DNA from: Bacteroidia bacterium
GTDB lineage: Bacteria > Bacteroidota > Bacteroidia > Bacteroidales > Dysgonomonadaceae
DNA length: 25,139 nucleotides
Assembly (NCBI GenBank): GCA_025999435.1
Contig: BNXH01000024.1
Coordinates: 1 to 25,139, forward strand
Direction of reading: 5' to 3'
Part shown: positions 8,328 through 16,346 of the stretch, piece by piece
How positions within the stretch are numbered: position 1 is the first letter of the stretch
Layout: each line of letters begins with the position of its first letter
Made by a program: the position numbers and the translations under genes
The notes under the pieces: model-generated
The model's database searches: none
Seen by the model: only the letters and a program-made list of their open reading frames with translations
What the model was told of the DNA's origin: nothing

Positions 8328-9815
8328 CTAAAGTGTGACTCCTGTTTTAAAGATGGCTATTTCCTTAAAGCCTGTTTCTTCATGCTTAAGATGTTTGCCA
8401 TCGCAGACTTCTACTGTAAAGGCTATAAAATCATCCAAAACTTTCCCCATGCTATTTCCTTCCAATAAAGCTCCCGCATTAAAATCTATCCAGTTTTGCT
8501 TGAAATTATATAACCTGGAATTGGTAGAAATCTTCATTGTAGGAACAAACGCCCCGAACGGAGTACCGCGCCCGGTAGTAAATAAGACAATCTGGCAACC
8601 CGACATAGCCAACGCCGATGCCGCGACCAAGTCATTACCGGGAGCATTCAGCAGATTCAGACCATGTTTGGTTACAGGCTGCCCGTAATCGAGCACATCT
8701 ACAACTTCCGAGTTACCTCCCTTTTGAGTACATCCTAATGATTTATCTTCCAATGTAGTGATGCCTCCGGCTTTATTTCCAGGTGAAGGATTTTCGTAAA
8801 TCGGTTGTTCAAATCTTCGGAAATAATGCTTGAAATTATTAATTAGCAAGACTGTATCATTGAAAACTTTCTCATTTTCAGCCCTGTTCATAAGGATAGT
8901 TTCAGCGCCGAACATTTCCGGCACTTCGGTCAAAATACTGGTTCCGCCCTGAGCGATCAGCCAGTCGGAAAATTGTCCTACCAGAGGATTAGCCGTAATA
9001 CCGGAAAAACCGTCGCTACCTCCACATTTCAGGCCTACTTTTAGTTTCGACAGAGGCAGAAGCTCACGCTTATCGTTACGCATATAGTCTACCAGCTCTT
9101 TCATCATCTGAAAGCCGGTTTCTATTTCGTCCTGAACTTCCTGCGAAATGAGAAAACGAACACGGTTTTCGTCCCATTCTCCCATTACCTTTTTAAAATC
9201 TTTTTGCTGGTTATTTTCACAACCAAGGCTCATCACAAGCACACCTCCCGCATTTGGATGCTTGGCAAGCGCAGCCAGCGCTTTCTGAGTATTCACATGG
9301 TCATCCCCTAATTGCGAACAGCCATAATTATGCGTATAAACACGAATATCATCAATATGTGACACATCGAGTTCCGATTTCACACGATTAATAATGGCTT
9401 GAGCCTGCCCATTCACACAGCCAACTGTAGGAACAATCCACAATTCGTTACGGATACCCATTTCACCATTATAACGCAGGTAACCATTTATTTTCAGATC
9501 ACTCTTCTTGATATCCAGTTTTGGATGTACAGGCACGTATGTGTATTGCAAATCGTCATGCAGATTGGTTTTCACATTGTGCGTATGCACATGTTCACCG
9601 GCATGTATATCGATGGTAGCATGTCCGATAGGATAACCATATTTAATGACGTCCTCGTTCTCTTTGATCTCTTTTATTGCGAATTTATGCCCTGTAGTAA
9701 TAGGGTCTTTGATCGTAATATTAGCCCCGTCAATATTCAGCACATCGCCTGTCACCAGATCTTCTGTGGCAACACAGACATTGTCGGTAGGGGCTATTTT
9801 TAAATATTTGTTCAT
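8328..9815 (-). CDS. uxaA: Altronate dehydratase (UxaA)
   Basis: At 495 aa it has the length of the family. It dehydrates D-altronate to 2-keto-3-deoxygluconate in the cytoplasm, the third step of galacturonate breakdown. Residues about 10-90 form the N-terminal SAF-like domain (ending in the His-rich HAGEHVHTHN). The main domain carries family signatures HNYGCSQLGDD, LGCENNQ, KCGGSDGFSGITANPLVG and TTGRGTPFGAFVPTMKIST; cysteines and glycines of this type serve the metal site. It starts 12 bp after the HIT gene and is last in the operon. Codon use fits its neighbours. Downstream of its stop lies the repeat-rich region rather than a clear terminator. Confidence 0.93.
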   Translation of the reverse strand: MNKYLKIAPTDNVCVATEDLVTGDVLNIDGANITIKDPITTGHKFAIKEIKENEDVIKYGYPIGHATIDIHAGEHVHTHNVKTNLHDDLQYTYVPVHPKLDIKKSDLKINGYLRYNGEMGIRNELWIVPTVGCVNGQAQAIINRVKSELDVSHIDDIRVYTHNYGCSQLGDDHVNTQKALAALAKHPNAGGVLVMSLGCENNQQKDFKKVMGEWDENRVRFLISQEVQDEIETGFQMMKELVDYMRNDKRELLPLSKLKVGLKCGGSDGFSGITANPLVGQFSDWLIAQGGTSILTEVPEMFGAETILMNRAENEKVFNDTVLLINNFKHYFRRFEQPIYENPSPGNKAGGITTLEDKSLGCTQKGGNSEVVDVLDYGQPVTKHGLNLLNAPGNDLVAASALAMSGCQIVLFTTGRGTPFGAFVPTMKISTNSRLYNFKQNWIDFNAGALLEGNSMGKVLDDFIAFTVEVCDGKHLKHEETGFKEIAIFKTGVTL

Positions 9816-9827
9816 TGAAACACTCTC

Positions 9828-10247
9828 CTATTTTAGTTTGCTTTTGATGGAAATAACCATTTCCTTATATTCCTCATCCGATAAATATACTTTCTGAGGA
9901 TTCATTGTAAATGTGCCTCCAAAATCCGGACCATCGGGGTATTTTGGAATCAAATGAAAATGCAAATGTGGAAGTTTGTCGGAGTACGCCCCGTAATTTA
10001 CTTTCACGGGGTTAAAAAGTTCCTTCATTACTTTAGCCACTTTGTTTACATCTTCCATGTAGGCCAACAAAGCTTCGCCTTCCAGTTCGTACAATTCTGT
10101 CGCATGATCTTTGTAGGCTACGATACAGCGTCCGTGATATGTTTGTTCCCTAAACAAAAAAACAGTGGAAACTTTCAGGTCACATATTTCAATCATCAGA
10201 TCTTTTTGAGTCTGATTTTTATTACAGTATAGGCAATCGTTATTCAT
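9828..10247 (-). CDS. HIT family hydrolase
   Basis: A 139-aa protein with the histidine triad PHLHFHLIPK near residues 93-102 and an N-terminal CLYC that may bind zinc. HIT proteins hydrolyse or transfer nucleotide phosphates, for example from AMP conjugates, using the middle histidine of the triad. The substrate here cannot be told. It sits between uxaB (88 bp upstream, with a hairpin in the gap) and uxaA (12 bp downstream), so it is probably co-expressed with uronate catabolism. That is unusual for a HIT protein and suggests a linked sugar-nucleotide or housekeeping role. Confidence 0.88.
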   Translation of the reverse strand: MNNDCLYCNKNQTQKDLMIEICDLKVSTVFLFREQTYHGRCIVAYKDHATELYELEGEALLAYMEDVNKVAKVMKELFNPVKVNYGAYSDKLPHLHFHLIPKYPDGPDFGGTFTMNPQKVYLSDEEYKEMVISIKSKLK

Positions 10248-10254
10248 AATTATA

Positions 10255-10330
10255 GCAGTTAGTAGACGGTAGGCAGTAGTTAGTAGAAGTATGGTATGTT
10301 TTCCTACTATCTACTATCTACTGCCTACTG
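10255..10330. repeat. Inverted heptad repeats forming a long hairpin
   Basis: Five heptads of GTAGNNN type (10255-10289) face four of YCTACTR type (10303-10330). GTAGGCAGTAGTTAGTAG (10269-10286) pairs with 10311-10328 over 18 bp with one mismatch, leaving a 24-nt loop. On the plus strand seven T follow after TG. On the minus-strand transcript the hairpin lies between uxaB and the HIT gene without a following U-run, so an RNA processing or stability role is more likely than termination of this operon. Confidence 0.75.
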
Positions 10331-10335
10331 TTTTT

Positions 10336-11775
10336 TTAGATTATTTCTTTTAGCGCTTCCAGCATACCTCTGTTCAGTATCAGTTCGGCATCTTTAGACA
10401 CGTCATCAATGAAAGAAGATACTTCCGCAAAGTTCTCTTTCCACATATCTTTATTGTTTACCACAGCAGACACCCATCCTTTGACATCGCTCCGATTGAA
10501 ATTCTTTTGAATAAATTCAATAAATTCAGCAGTATCGTTCGGCGTAAAGTTCTTCGCAGCCGATTGTCCTGTGTAGAGAACTAACAAAGCAGCAAAGGAG
10601 AAAGTTGTCAGTTTAGCATTCTTTCCTAATTTTTTGTAATTATCATATACTGTCGGGTAATCGCGTGTCTCCCATTTTGAGATGGAGTTCAGCGATATAT
10701 CTTTCAGGTAATGCTTCAAGTATGGATTATAAAAACGCTCCAGTATCTTAGCCGCAAATGCTTTCAATTCTTCCGGATCTTCGTCGATACAAGGGAGTAC
10801 TTCTTCGGCTACCATCCGGTTGATATATTTTTCCACTTCCGGTGTATTGAAAGCGTCCATTACCGTTTCGCAACCAAGTTGCAAAGCTACCGGCACCATT
10901 GCGGTATGAGAACCATTCAGGATACGTACCTTTTTAGCACGGAAATTCTTTATGTCATCCATAAACAAGACATTCAACCCAGCTTTATCCAATGGGAATT
11001 TTTCTTTGATAATACTATCACCACCAATTGCCCAAACATGGAAATACTCACCTTTTACTACAAGATTATCATTAAAGCCAATTTCAGCTTTGATTTCATC
11101 GATATTCTCGCGTGGAAATCCCGGCACAATACGGTCTACCAATGTATCATAGAAATGGCAGGCAGTATCCACCCAGTTAATAAAGCCTTCTTCAAGCTTA
11201 TTGTATTTAGCATGTTTCAATACATATTCGCGAAGGGTAGACCCGTTATCTTCGATAAGTTCGCAGCAGATAATCAGTAAACCTTTATCCGGATCACCAT
11301 TAAACTTCTTATAGCGTTTATGCAACAAAGCCGTCATCTTAGCCGGAAACGATTTTGGAGGTGTCGCGTTCAACTCATCTCCTTCTTCGTAACGGATACC
11401 GGCTTCCGTAGTATTGGATATAATCATTTCCAGTTCTTCGCTCAAAAATAATTTTTCGTATTCAGCGTATTGGCTGTAAGGATTCATTATATCCATGATG
11501 CTTTTTACAAGAGCAACCTCTTTTACCGGCTTCTTGTCTTTTATTCCTTCCAGATAGACATGATAAAGGCAATCCTGATCTTTGAACATTTTTATCATCG
11601 TATCGCCACCTGCTATCGGTTGCACGGCTACAATTCCGTGATTCATCACTCCCGCGTCATTTGCTTTATCAATCATCCAATCCACAAAGGCTCTCAGGAA
11701 ATTACCTTCTCCGAATTGAAGTATCTTTACGTGTAAATTTTTCTTTTCTACTGTGGTTTTATTAAGTTCTTTCAT
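10336..11775 (-). CDS. uxaB: Tagaturonate reductase / altronate oxidoreductase (UxaB)
   Basis: A 479-aa member of the long-chain mannitol dehydrogenase family. It reduces D-tagaturonate to D-altronate with NADH in the cytoplasm, the step before UxaA. The N-terminus has the dinucleotide-binding region (LQFGEGNFLRAFVDW, near residues 20-34). The C-terminal half carries the LNGSHTAMVPVALQLG signature of the family's catalytic domain. It lies 27 bp after the DUF4861 gene. The isomerase UxaC and the KDG kinase and aldolase needed to complete the pathway are not in this window. Confidence 0.92.
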   Translation of the reverse strand: MKELNKTTVEKKNLHVKILQFGEGNFLRAFVDWMIDKANDAGVMNHGIVAVQPIAGGDTMIKMFKDQDCLYHVYLEGIKDKKPVKEVALVKSIMDIMNPYSQYAEYEKLFLSEELEMIISNTTEAGIRYEEGDELNATPPKSFPAKMTALLHKRYKKFNGDPDKGLLIICCELIEDNGSTLREYVLKHAKYNKLEEGFINWVDTACHFYDTLVDRIVPGFPRENIDEIKAEIGFNDNLVVKGEYFHVWAIGGDSIIKEKFPLDKAGLNVLFMDDIKNFRAKKVRILNGSHTAMVPVALQLGCETVMDAFNTPEVEKYINRMVAEEVLPCIDEDPEELKAFAAKILERFYNPYLKHYLKDISLNSISKWETRDYPTVYDNYKKLGKNAKLTTFSFAALLVLYTGQSAAKNFTPNDTAEFIEFIQKNFNRSDVKGWVSAVVNNKDMWKENFAEVSSFIDDVSKDAELILNRGMLEALKEII

Positions 11776-11802
11776 TGGTATAAATTATTTAGTTGTTTTC
11801 AA

Positions 11803-13056
11803 TTATCTGACAGAACAGGTAAGTGGATGATTCAGTTTGTTCAAAACATCTTCAACACACTCGATGAAAGCCTCTTTGGTTGCTATAGGCTCTTTGTCCA
11901 GCTCCCATGTAGGCATAAAGTAATATTCTATATATCCATTTTCAGGTGTCAGAACGAGAACATGGTTCAAGTCATCCCCTGTAATTTCTTTTATTTGTTT
12001 TGTCCGGGCAAAAACGACAAGCCCTTGTATATCATTATTAAGACTCTGCTTACCGAATGTCGCGATATATGACCAAGTACTGTTTTTATCGTTTTTCACT
12101 ATCAATTCTGCGTTTTCATCTTTGAAAATTCCTGTCGCTATATCGATAAAAGAACCACGATTCATCATCAGTTCCATATGCGAAGCCCTGCTTCCCGCAT
12201 CTATCGATATAATCGAGGTCAGATCACATTTAATATGATTGGCTTCCCATCCATAATAAATAGTTTTCACCTGCGAACGGATCTTTCCATCTGCCGGAAT
12301 GTAACATGTCACACTATCCTTCTTCTCAACACGAACAGCCTTTTCGCCACTCCAAGCAGCAATAGAACCTAAACCTAAAGTTTTGCCGACTTTCATATTA
12401 TCCATTCCCCAATCGGCCATGTTATGATAATTATCAAAACCATCAACTCCTACTGCGGGAAGAACGATCTCCGATGTCTTCTTAGCAAACACATCTATAC
12501 CATTCCGGTTATCGAGATAGAAACGAAAGGCGACCTTATCGCTTTCCCAACCCGGACCTTCATATTTTATATAATAAGAATGGTCCCGGAAATCTCCGGG
12601 AAGAGTAATATAATTCGGTTTTACCCACGAGTACCCTCCTACATATTTATAACCTTCGAAGTGTCCTCCTATCTTGTGAGACAATTCTGCATAAGTCCGT
12701 TTCGGATAACTATCCGCTGTACCTTGCCTGATAGTTACTTCCAAAGTTTTATTTGCCTCTATCCTTGCAATCGGCAGAACAGCTGTCAATTCTCCCTGAA
12801 TATTTTCGATAATCTCTACCGGAACAGTTTTTTCTTCTACCACAGCCACATAATTCCCGAGAGGTAAATTCAACGTTTTCGCCGGTATTTCAAGTGTGTA
12901 ATCTGTAATAGCTTGAGGAGAAGAGTTCTTTACTGTAATACTTTTTGTCGCCACTTGCGCAGCTATGCTCAAGGATGTTGTTTGCGCACACACCAGCAGG
13001 AAAAACAATAAATACTTCCTACTTCTTAAATATTTATATGCAAGAGACATTTTCAT
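11803..13056 (-). CDS. Exported DUF4861 family protein
   Basis: A 417-aa protein with an N-terminal signal sequence (LLFFLLVCAQTTSLSIAAQ region, residues about 15-35), so it is periplasmic or surface-linked. The body matches what I know of DUF4861 proteins, which recur in Bacteroidota loci for pectin and other uronic-acid polysaccharides: GGYSWVKPNY, DHSYYIKYEGPGWESDKV, FRFYLDNRNGIDVF and HNMADWGMD. The biochemical function is not known to me; processing of uronate oligosaccharides is an inference from context. It is the first gene of the uxaB-uxaA operon and lies just behind a promoter with two direct repeats. Confidence 0.8.
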   Translation of the reverse strand: MKMSLAYKYLRSRKYLLFFLLVCAQTTSLSIAAQVATKSITVKNSSPQAITDYTLEIPAKTLNLPLGNYVAVVEEKTVPVEIIENIQGELTAVLPIARIEANKTLEVTIRQGTADSYPKRTYAELSHKIGGHFEGYKYVGGYSWVKPNYITLPGDFRDHSYYIKYEGPGWESDKVAFRFYLDNRNGIDVFAKKTSEIVLPAVGVDGFDNYHNMADWGMDNMKVGKTLGLGSIAAWSGEKAVRVEKKDSVTCYIPADGKIRSQVKTIYYGWEANHIKCDLTSIISIDAGSRASHMELMMNRGSFIDIATGIFKDENAELIVKNDKNSTWSYIATFGKQSLNNDIQGLVVFARTKQIKEITGDDLNHVLVLTPENGYIEYYFMPTWELDKEPIATKEAFIECVEDVLNKLNHPLTCSVR

Positions 13057-13075
13057 GGTTTTGAAGATTTTTATA

Positions 13076-13083
13076 CAAAAATA
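13076..13083 (-). promoter_or_regulatory. Probable -7 box of the uronate operon
   Basis: On the minus strand this reads TATTTTTG, matching TAnnTTTG, about 20 nt before the DUF4861 start. No TTTG stands at the -33 position, which is common in promoters that need an activator. Confidence 0.5.
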
Positions 13084-13106
13084 GTGAGTTTAAATTATAA
13101 AAAGGG

Positions 13107-13143
13107 GGTGATTTTGATTTAATCGATGGTGATTTTGACTTAA
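13107..13143. promoter_or_regulatory. Two 16-bp direct repeats, candidate operator
   Basis: GGTGATTTTGATTTAA (13107-13122) and GGTGATTTTGACTTAA (13128-13143) differ at one base and are 21 bp apart, two turns of the helix. They lie directly upstream of the predicted -7 box, in the position of an activator site. The regulator is not in the window. Confidence 0.6.
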
Positions 13144-13170
13144 TTATGTCAAGCAGGAGTTAAAAAGCTA

Positions 13171-13233
13171 TGAGTTCTGAGTTTTAAGTTTTAAGTTTTA
13201 AGCACTTACTACTTACTACCATACTTCTGACTC
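13171..13233. repeat. Nine consecutive degenerate heptads
   Basis: The sequence reads in strict 7-bp steps: TGAGTTC, TGAGTTT, TAAGTTT, TAAGTTT, TAAGCAC, TTACTAC, TTACTAC, CATACTT, CTGACTC. The first half (GAGT/AAGT) and second half (ACTT/ACTC) are roughly inverse, so an imperfect hairpin can form just downstream of the acyltransferase gene. Confidence 0.75.
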
Positions 13234-13255
13234 CCTGACTACAAGAGAAACAGGC

Positions 13256-14188
13256 TTATAAATTTATTGTGTAAGTATCATATACGGTTCCCCTTGCACC
13301 AAAGCCCTCTTTTTGATAGATGAGACTTTCATTGAGATAAAGCCCATTGTTTTCGGTAGATATTCCATAATCAAAATAAGTTTTATGAGAATATGTTCTA
13401 ATAATATGATCTATAAGCAGATCTATGGTTCCCATACTCTTACCCTCATCGGACGCTGCTGTATACTGGGCATGTACTACATTTTTCATTTCAAAAACAA
13501 GACATCCTCCTAGTATTTCATTATCCGGAGCAACAGCGACAAAAAGATGAATGTTATCCGGAAACTTTTCTTTGAGATAACTAATTTCAACTAACGAATG
13601 TACAGGAGTTTTATCGTATTTATTATTTAGATTATCTGTTAATATTTTCCAGAAGCCGGAAAGGTCATCAGATTCCAGAACCTTTAGCTTGTTCTTTTCG
13701 GCTTTCTTCAGCCCATTTTTCCGGGAATCGGAATATCTAAGGTCGTTCGGCAAAAGTATTGTAGAGGATATATTCCTAACCGACAAGACCGCATTGTAGC
13801 AAAATAAGGCATATAAGTCTTCTTCTGACGGAAGCAGGTGATAAATATGCGGGATCGCCTTATATACAATCTGCTTTATTCCCTGATGGCGCAGAGTAAC
13901 TGTCAGATATTCAAAAATCCTCAATATGTTTGAGGCGGTTGTTTGCGGGGACATAATCAAGCCGCCATATGTCAGTCCCTGATGAGAATGGTATACCTTA
14001 TCTATAATATGACCGGGTATTAACGCTACCAAATCGCCGTCTATATAAAACATCAGGGAATAATCGTCAAACCTGTCGCCATGATATTCGATAAAGTTCC
14101 TGTAATGCAGAAAAGTCCCGTTCCTGGAACAATCTACAAAAGCATCCCAGTCCTTCTTATATTCCGGTTTATATATTTTTATCTCCAT
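13256..14188 (-). CDS. GNAT/FemAB-like acyltransferase
   Basis: I use the start at MEIKIYKPEYKKDWDAF (ATG 14186-14188), giving 310 aa; a longer reading to 14233 lies mostly inside the preceding gene. The chosen start overlaps that gene by 20 nt. The pattern is that of GNAT or FemAB-type acyltransferases: an early WDAFVDCSRNGTFLHYRNF, a middle LFVAVAPDNEILGGCLVF strand pair, and a C-terminal FDYGISTENNGL. No classic P-loop Q/RxxGxG/A is obvious, favouring the FemAB-like side (inference). Next to an FdtA-like cupin, the likely task is N-acylation of an amino sugar for surface polysaccharide. The 3' end is followed by heptad repeats. Confidence 0.7.
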   Translation of the reverse strand: MEIKIYKPEYKKDWDAFVDCSRNGTFLHYRNFIEYHGDRFDDYSLMFYIDGDLVALIPGHIIDKVYHSHQGLTYGGLIMSPQTTASNILRIFEYLTVTLRHQGIKQIVYKAIPHIYHLLPSEEDLYALFCYNAVLSVRNISSTILLPNDLRYSDSRKNGLKKAEKNKLKVLESDDLSGFWKILTDNLNNKYDKTPVHSLVEISYLKEKFPDNIHLFVAVAPDNEILGGCLVFEMKNVVHAQYTAASDEGKSMGTIDLLIDHIIRTYSHKTYFDYGISTENNGLYLNESLIYQKEGFGARGTVYDTYTINL

Positions 14189-15053
14189 TTTGTCGATACT
14201 TTTTAAAGTCGGCATAAGTGTTGATATAATCATCCGAATCGTATATGTCGGATGCTAATGCCAAGCAAACAACCCCTGACGAATACTCTTTTTCGGTAGC
14301 CCATACTCCGGGAGGAATATGCAACCCGTAGGTCGGACGGTTCAATAGGATTGTTTTTTTATTTAGCCCATCATTCAATTCTACCTCAAAGCTGCCACTG
14401 GCTGCTATTAAAATCTCATGACAGTGTTTATGAGCATGCATACCTCGTTTCGCGCCTGAAGGGATATCGTAAATATAAAAAATACGCTTAATATCGAATG
14501 GAATAGTCTCCCTTCCATGCACAGGAGTTATACTCCCTGCCCTGTTTTTTATAACAGGAAGTTCGATTAGAGAACAGTCAGACACGGTATTAAATTGAGG
14601 TTGGCGATTGATCGCATCATATAAAGAAGATATTTTTGAACTTTCAGAATTTTCAGATCCGAGTACTTTTTTGAAGTCCTTATAATTTCTTATATAGTCG
14701 TCTTCATCATATGATCCGGAAGTCAGCACCAGGCAAAGCGCGTTTGTAGAAAAATTATCCAAACTCCTCCATAGCATATTTGGCACATACAAAGCCATAT
14801 AAGAGCGATTAAGAGTATGCACCCGTTTCTCTTTACCATCATCCAGCAATATATCGAAGCTACCCGACAAAGCTATAATTACCTCGTGTTGCGATCTGAA
14901 AGCATGGCTTCCCCGCTTCTGACCACCGGGAATATCATATATCCAGTATGCGCGGGCGACCGGGAACGGAATATGCTTCTCCGCTTCGATAAACGAAAGA
15001 TTCCCTCGACGATCTGTTATTCTGGGTAATTCTATGACTTGTTCCCTTTTCAT
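14169..15053 (-). CDS. Tandem FdtA/QdtA-like (WxcM-type) double cupin
   Basis: A 294-aa protein made of two homologous cupin domains, residues about 5-140 and 160-290. Each has a (F)YIYDIPxGxKRG-type strand and closes with a DxYDxxDYIxxYxDFKK signature. FdtA and QdtA are single-domain 3,4-ketoisomerases acting on dTDP-4-keto-6-deoxyglucose, using two histidines in an RGxHAH motif. The second domain keeps KRGMHAHKHCHE; the first has KRGSHAFRSQHE, so one catalytic histidine is Phe and the domain is probably inactive or altered. The product sugar would need an aminotransferase (FdtB-like) that is not here. It begins 6 bp after the EnvC-like gene and overlaps the acyltransferase. Confidence 0.82.
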   Translation of the reverse strand: MKREQVIELPRITDRRGNLSFIEAEKHIPFPVARAYWIYDIPGGQKRGSHAFRSQHEVIIALSGSFDILLDDGKEKRVHTLNRSYMALYVPNMLWRSLDNFSTNALCLVLTSGSYDEDDYIRNYKDFKKVLGSENSESSKISSLYDAINRQPQFNTVSDCSLIELPVIKNRAGSITPVHGRETIPFDIKRIFYIYDIPSGAKRGMHAHKHCHEILIAASGSFEVELNDGLNKKTILLNRPTYGLHIPPGVWATEKEYSSGVVCLALASDIYDSDDYINTYADFKKYRQNGDKNI

Positions 15054-15059
15054 TAGGCG

Positions 15060-16346
15060 TTATCTTAACCATGGTTCGGGATTCATCTTTGTTGTACTAT
15101 GCCAAAGTTGGAAATGTATTTCGGAATAACCCGTATCCGGGTCTGTATAAACTTTTCCTAACGTTTGTCCGGTTTTAACTTTATCCCCTTGCTTCACATA
15201 GATACTTTGTATATTTCCGTAGAAGGTATAGTAATTGCCATGACGAACAATAATACATGTATTATAGCCCGGAATAGCTGCCACATAGGTTACTTCGCCG
15301 GCAAATACCGCTTTAGCTTCGGCTCCGGCCTGAGAACGGATATCGATGCCACTGCTCGATGTAGTCACAAACTTAGTATGCTGATGAGAACCAAACCGGG
15401 TAGTTATAGTATAATTTCCGGAAATAGGATATGGAAGCCGGCCCTTATTCGAAGCAAAGTTATTAGAAAGAGTTACATTCTCCGGAGTAACAGGAGCTTT
15501 TGCTACTGTCGATTTCGGCGTAGTAGATCTTGGCGTAGCAGTAGTTGTCCTTGTCCCTGTAGAAGAATTTGCAGTTTCAGCCCGAAGGCGTTCTTCTTCG
15601 CGACGTTTGGCCTCTCTTTCCTGACGAGCGACTTCCTCAGCTATAAGCTTGGCTATCTGCCTGTCTAAAGCTTCAGCTTGTTGTTGTTTTTGTGACAGAA
15701 TTTTCTGAAGATCCTTCTGTTTTTGCTGAGCTTCATTTACCTCCAATTTATAATTATCCTCCTCTTTTTTCAGATTTGTTTGTTCGGTTGTACGCAAGCC
15801 CAATAATGCTGTCTTCTCCATTTTCACCTTAGTAAGAGCCAATTTCCGTTCTTTGAGTTTCTCACTCTGTTCTTTTATTTCATCAGCTTGCTTGGCCCTC
15901 CAGCCTGAATATTCGCTCAAATAACGCATTCTTCGATACGATTCCGTAAGTGATCTTCCCGACAACACAAATAGCAATTTGTTCTCACTCATCCTGTTAC
16001 GCTGCATGGCATCAACCGCCTTTGCATAGTTCTTTTGTTTCTCTTTCAGATCGTTTTCTAGCCTGACAATATCGTTTTCTATCAGCTTTTGTTCTGCGTT
16101 AATACCATTTACTTCCTGTTCCAAAAGGGTCAACACTTTTTGCCGCGAAAAAATTTGATTAGAAATTAGCTTAACACGATCCAGCAAATTAGAAGTAGTT
16201 TTCTTCGTATCCCGCAGCAACTGGTCTGTATTCGATATCTCGCGCAAAGCTTGTTTCCTTTGCTCTTCAAGCTGCTTTATCTTCGCAGTTTGGGCAAAAG
16301 ATGAGATACTGACAATCAGCGCTAACAGGAAAACCGGTATTCTCAT
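15060..16346 (-). CDS. EnvC-like LytM/M23 protein, probable amidase activator
   Basis: A 428-aa protein with signal peptide (RIPVFLLALIVSISSFAQ), a long coiled coil (about residues 20-250, rich in K, E, Q and L), a Ser/Thr/Pro linker (about 255-290) and a LytM domain (about 300-428). In active M23 enzymes zinc is held by H(x)GxD and HxH motifs. Here the first position reads SSSGIDI, with Ser for His, and the 'YxH' position reads YTFYGN; only EIHFQLW near the end keeps its His. The domain is thus probably non-catalytic, like E. coli EnvC, which activates septal amidases. It acts in the periplasm at cell division (inference). Its start overlaps the DUF4292 gene by 4 bp. Confidence 0.85.
   Translation of the reverse strand: MRIPVFLLALIVSISSFAQTAKIKQLEEQRKQALREISNTDQLLRDTKKTTSNLLDRVKLISNQIFSRQKVLTLLEQEVNGINAEQKLIENDIVRLENDLKEKQKNYAKAVDAMQRNRMSENKLLFVLSGRSLTESYRRMRYLSEYSGWRAKQADEIKEQSEKLKERKLALTKVKMEKTALLGLRTTEQTNLKKEEDNYKLEVNEAQQKQKDLQKILSQKQQQAEALDRQIAKLIAEEVARQEREAKRREEERLRAETANSSTGTRTTTATPRSTTPKSTVAKAPVTPENVTLSNNFASNKGRLPYPISGNYTITTRFGSHQHTKFVTTSSSGIDIRSQAGAEAKAVFAGEVTYVAAIPGYNTCIIVRHGNYYTFYGNIQSIYVKQGDKVKTGQTLGKVYTDPDTGYSEIHFQLWHSTTKMNPEPWLR

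Noticed and set aside
8335..8688. Plus-strand open frames across the uxaA-dut region
   Set aside because: They lie opposite strong minus-strand genes, have no domain text and no promoter or start context; they are shadows.
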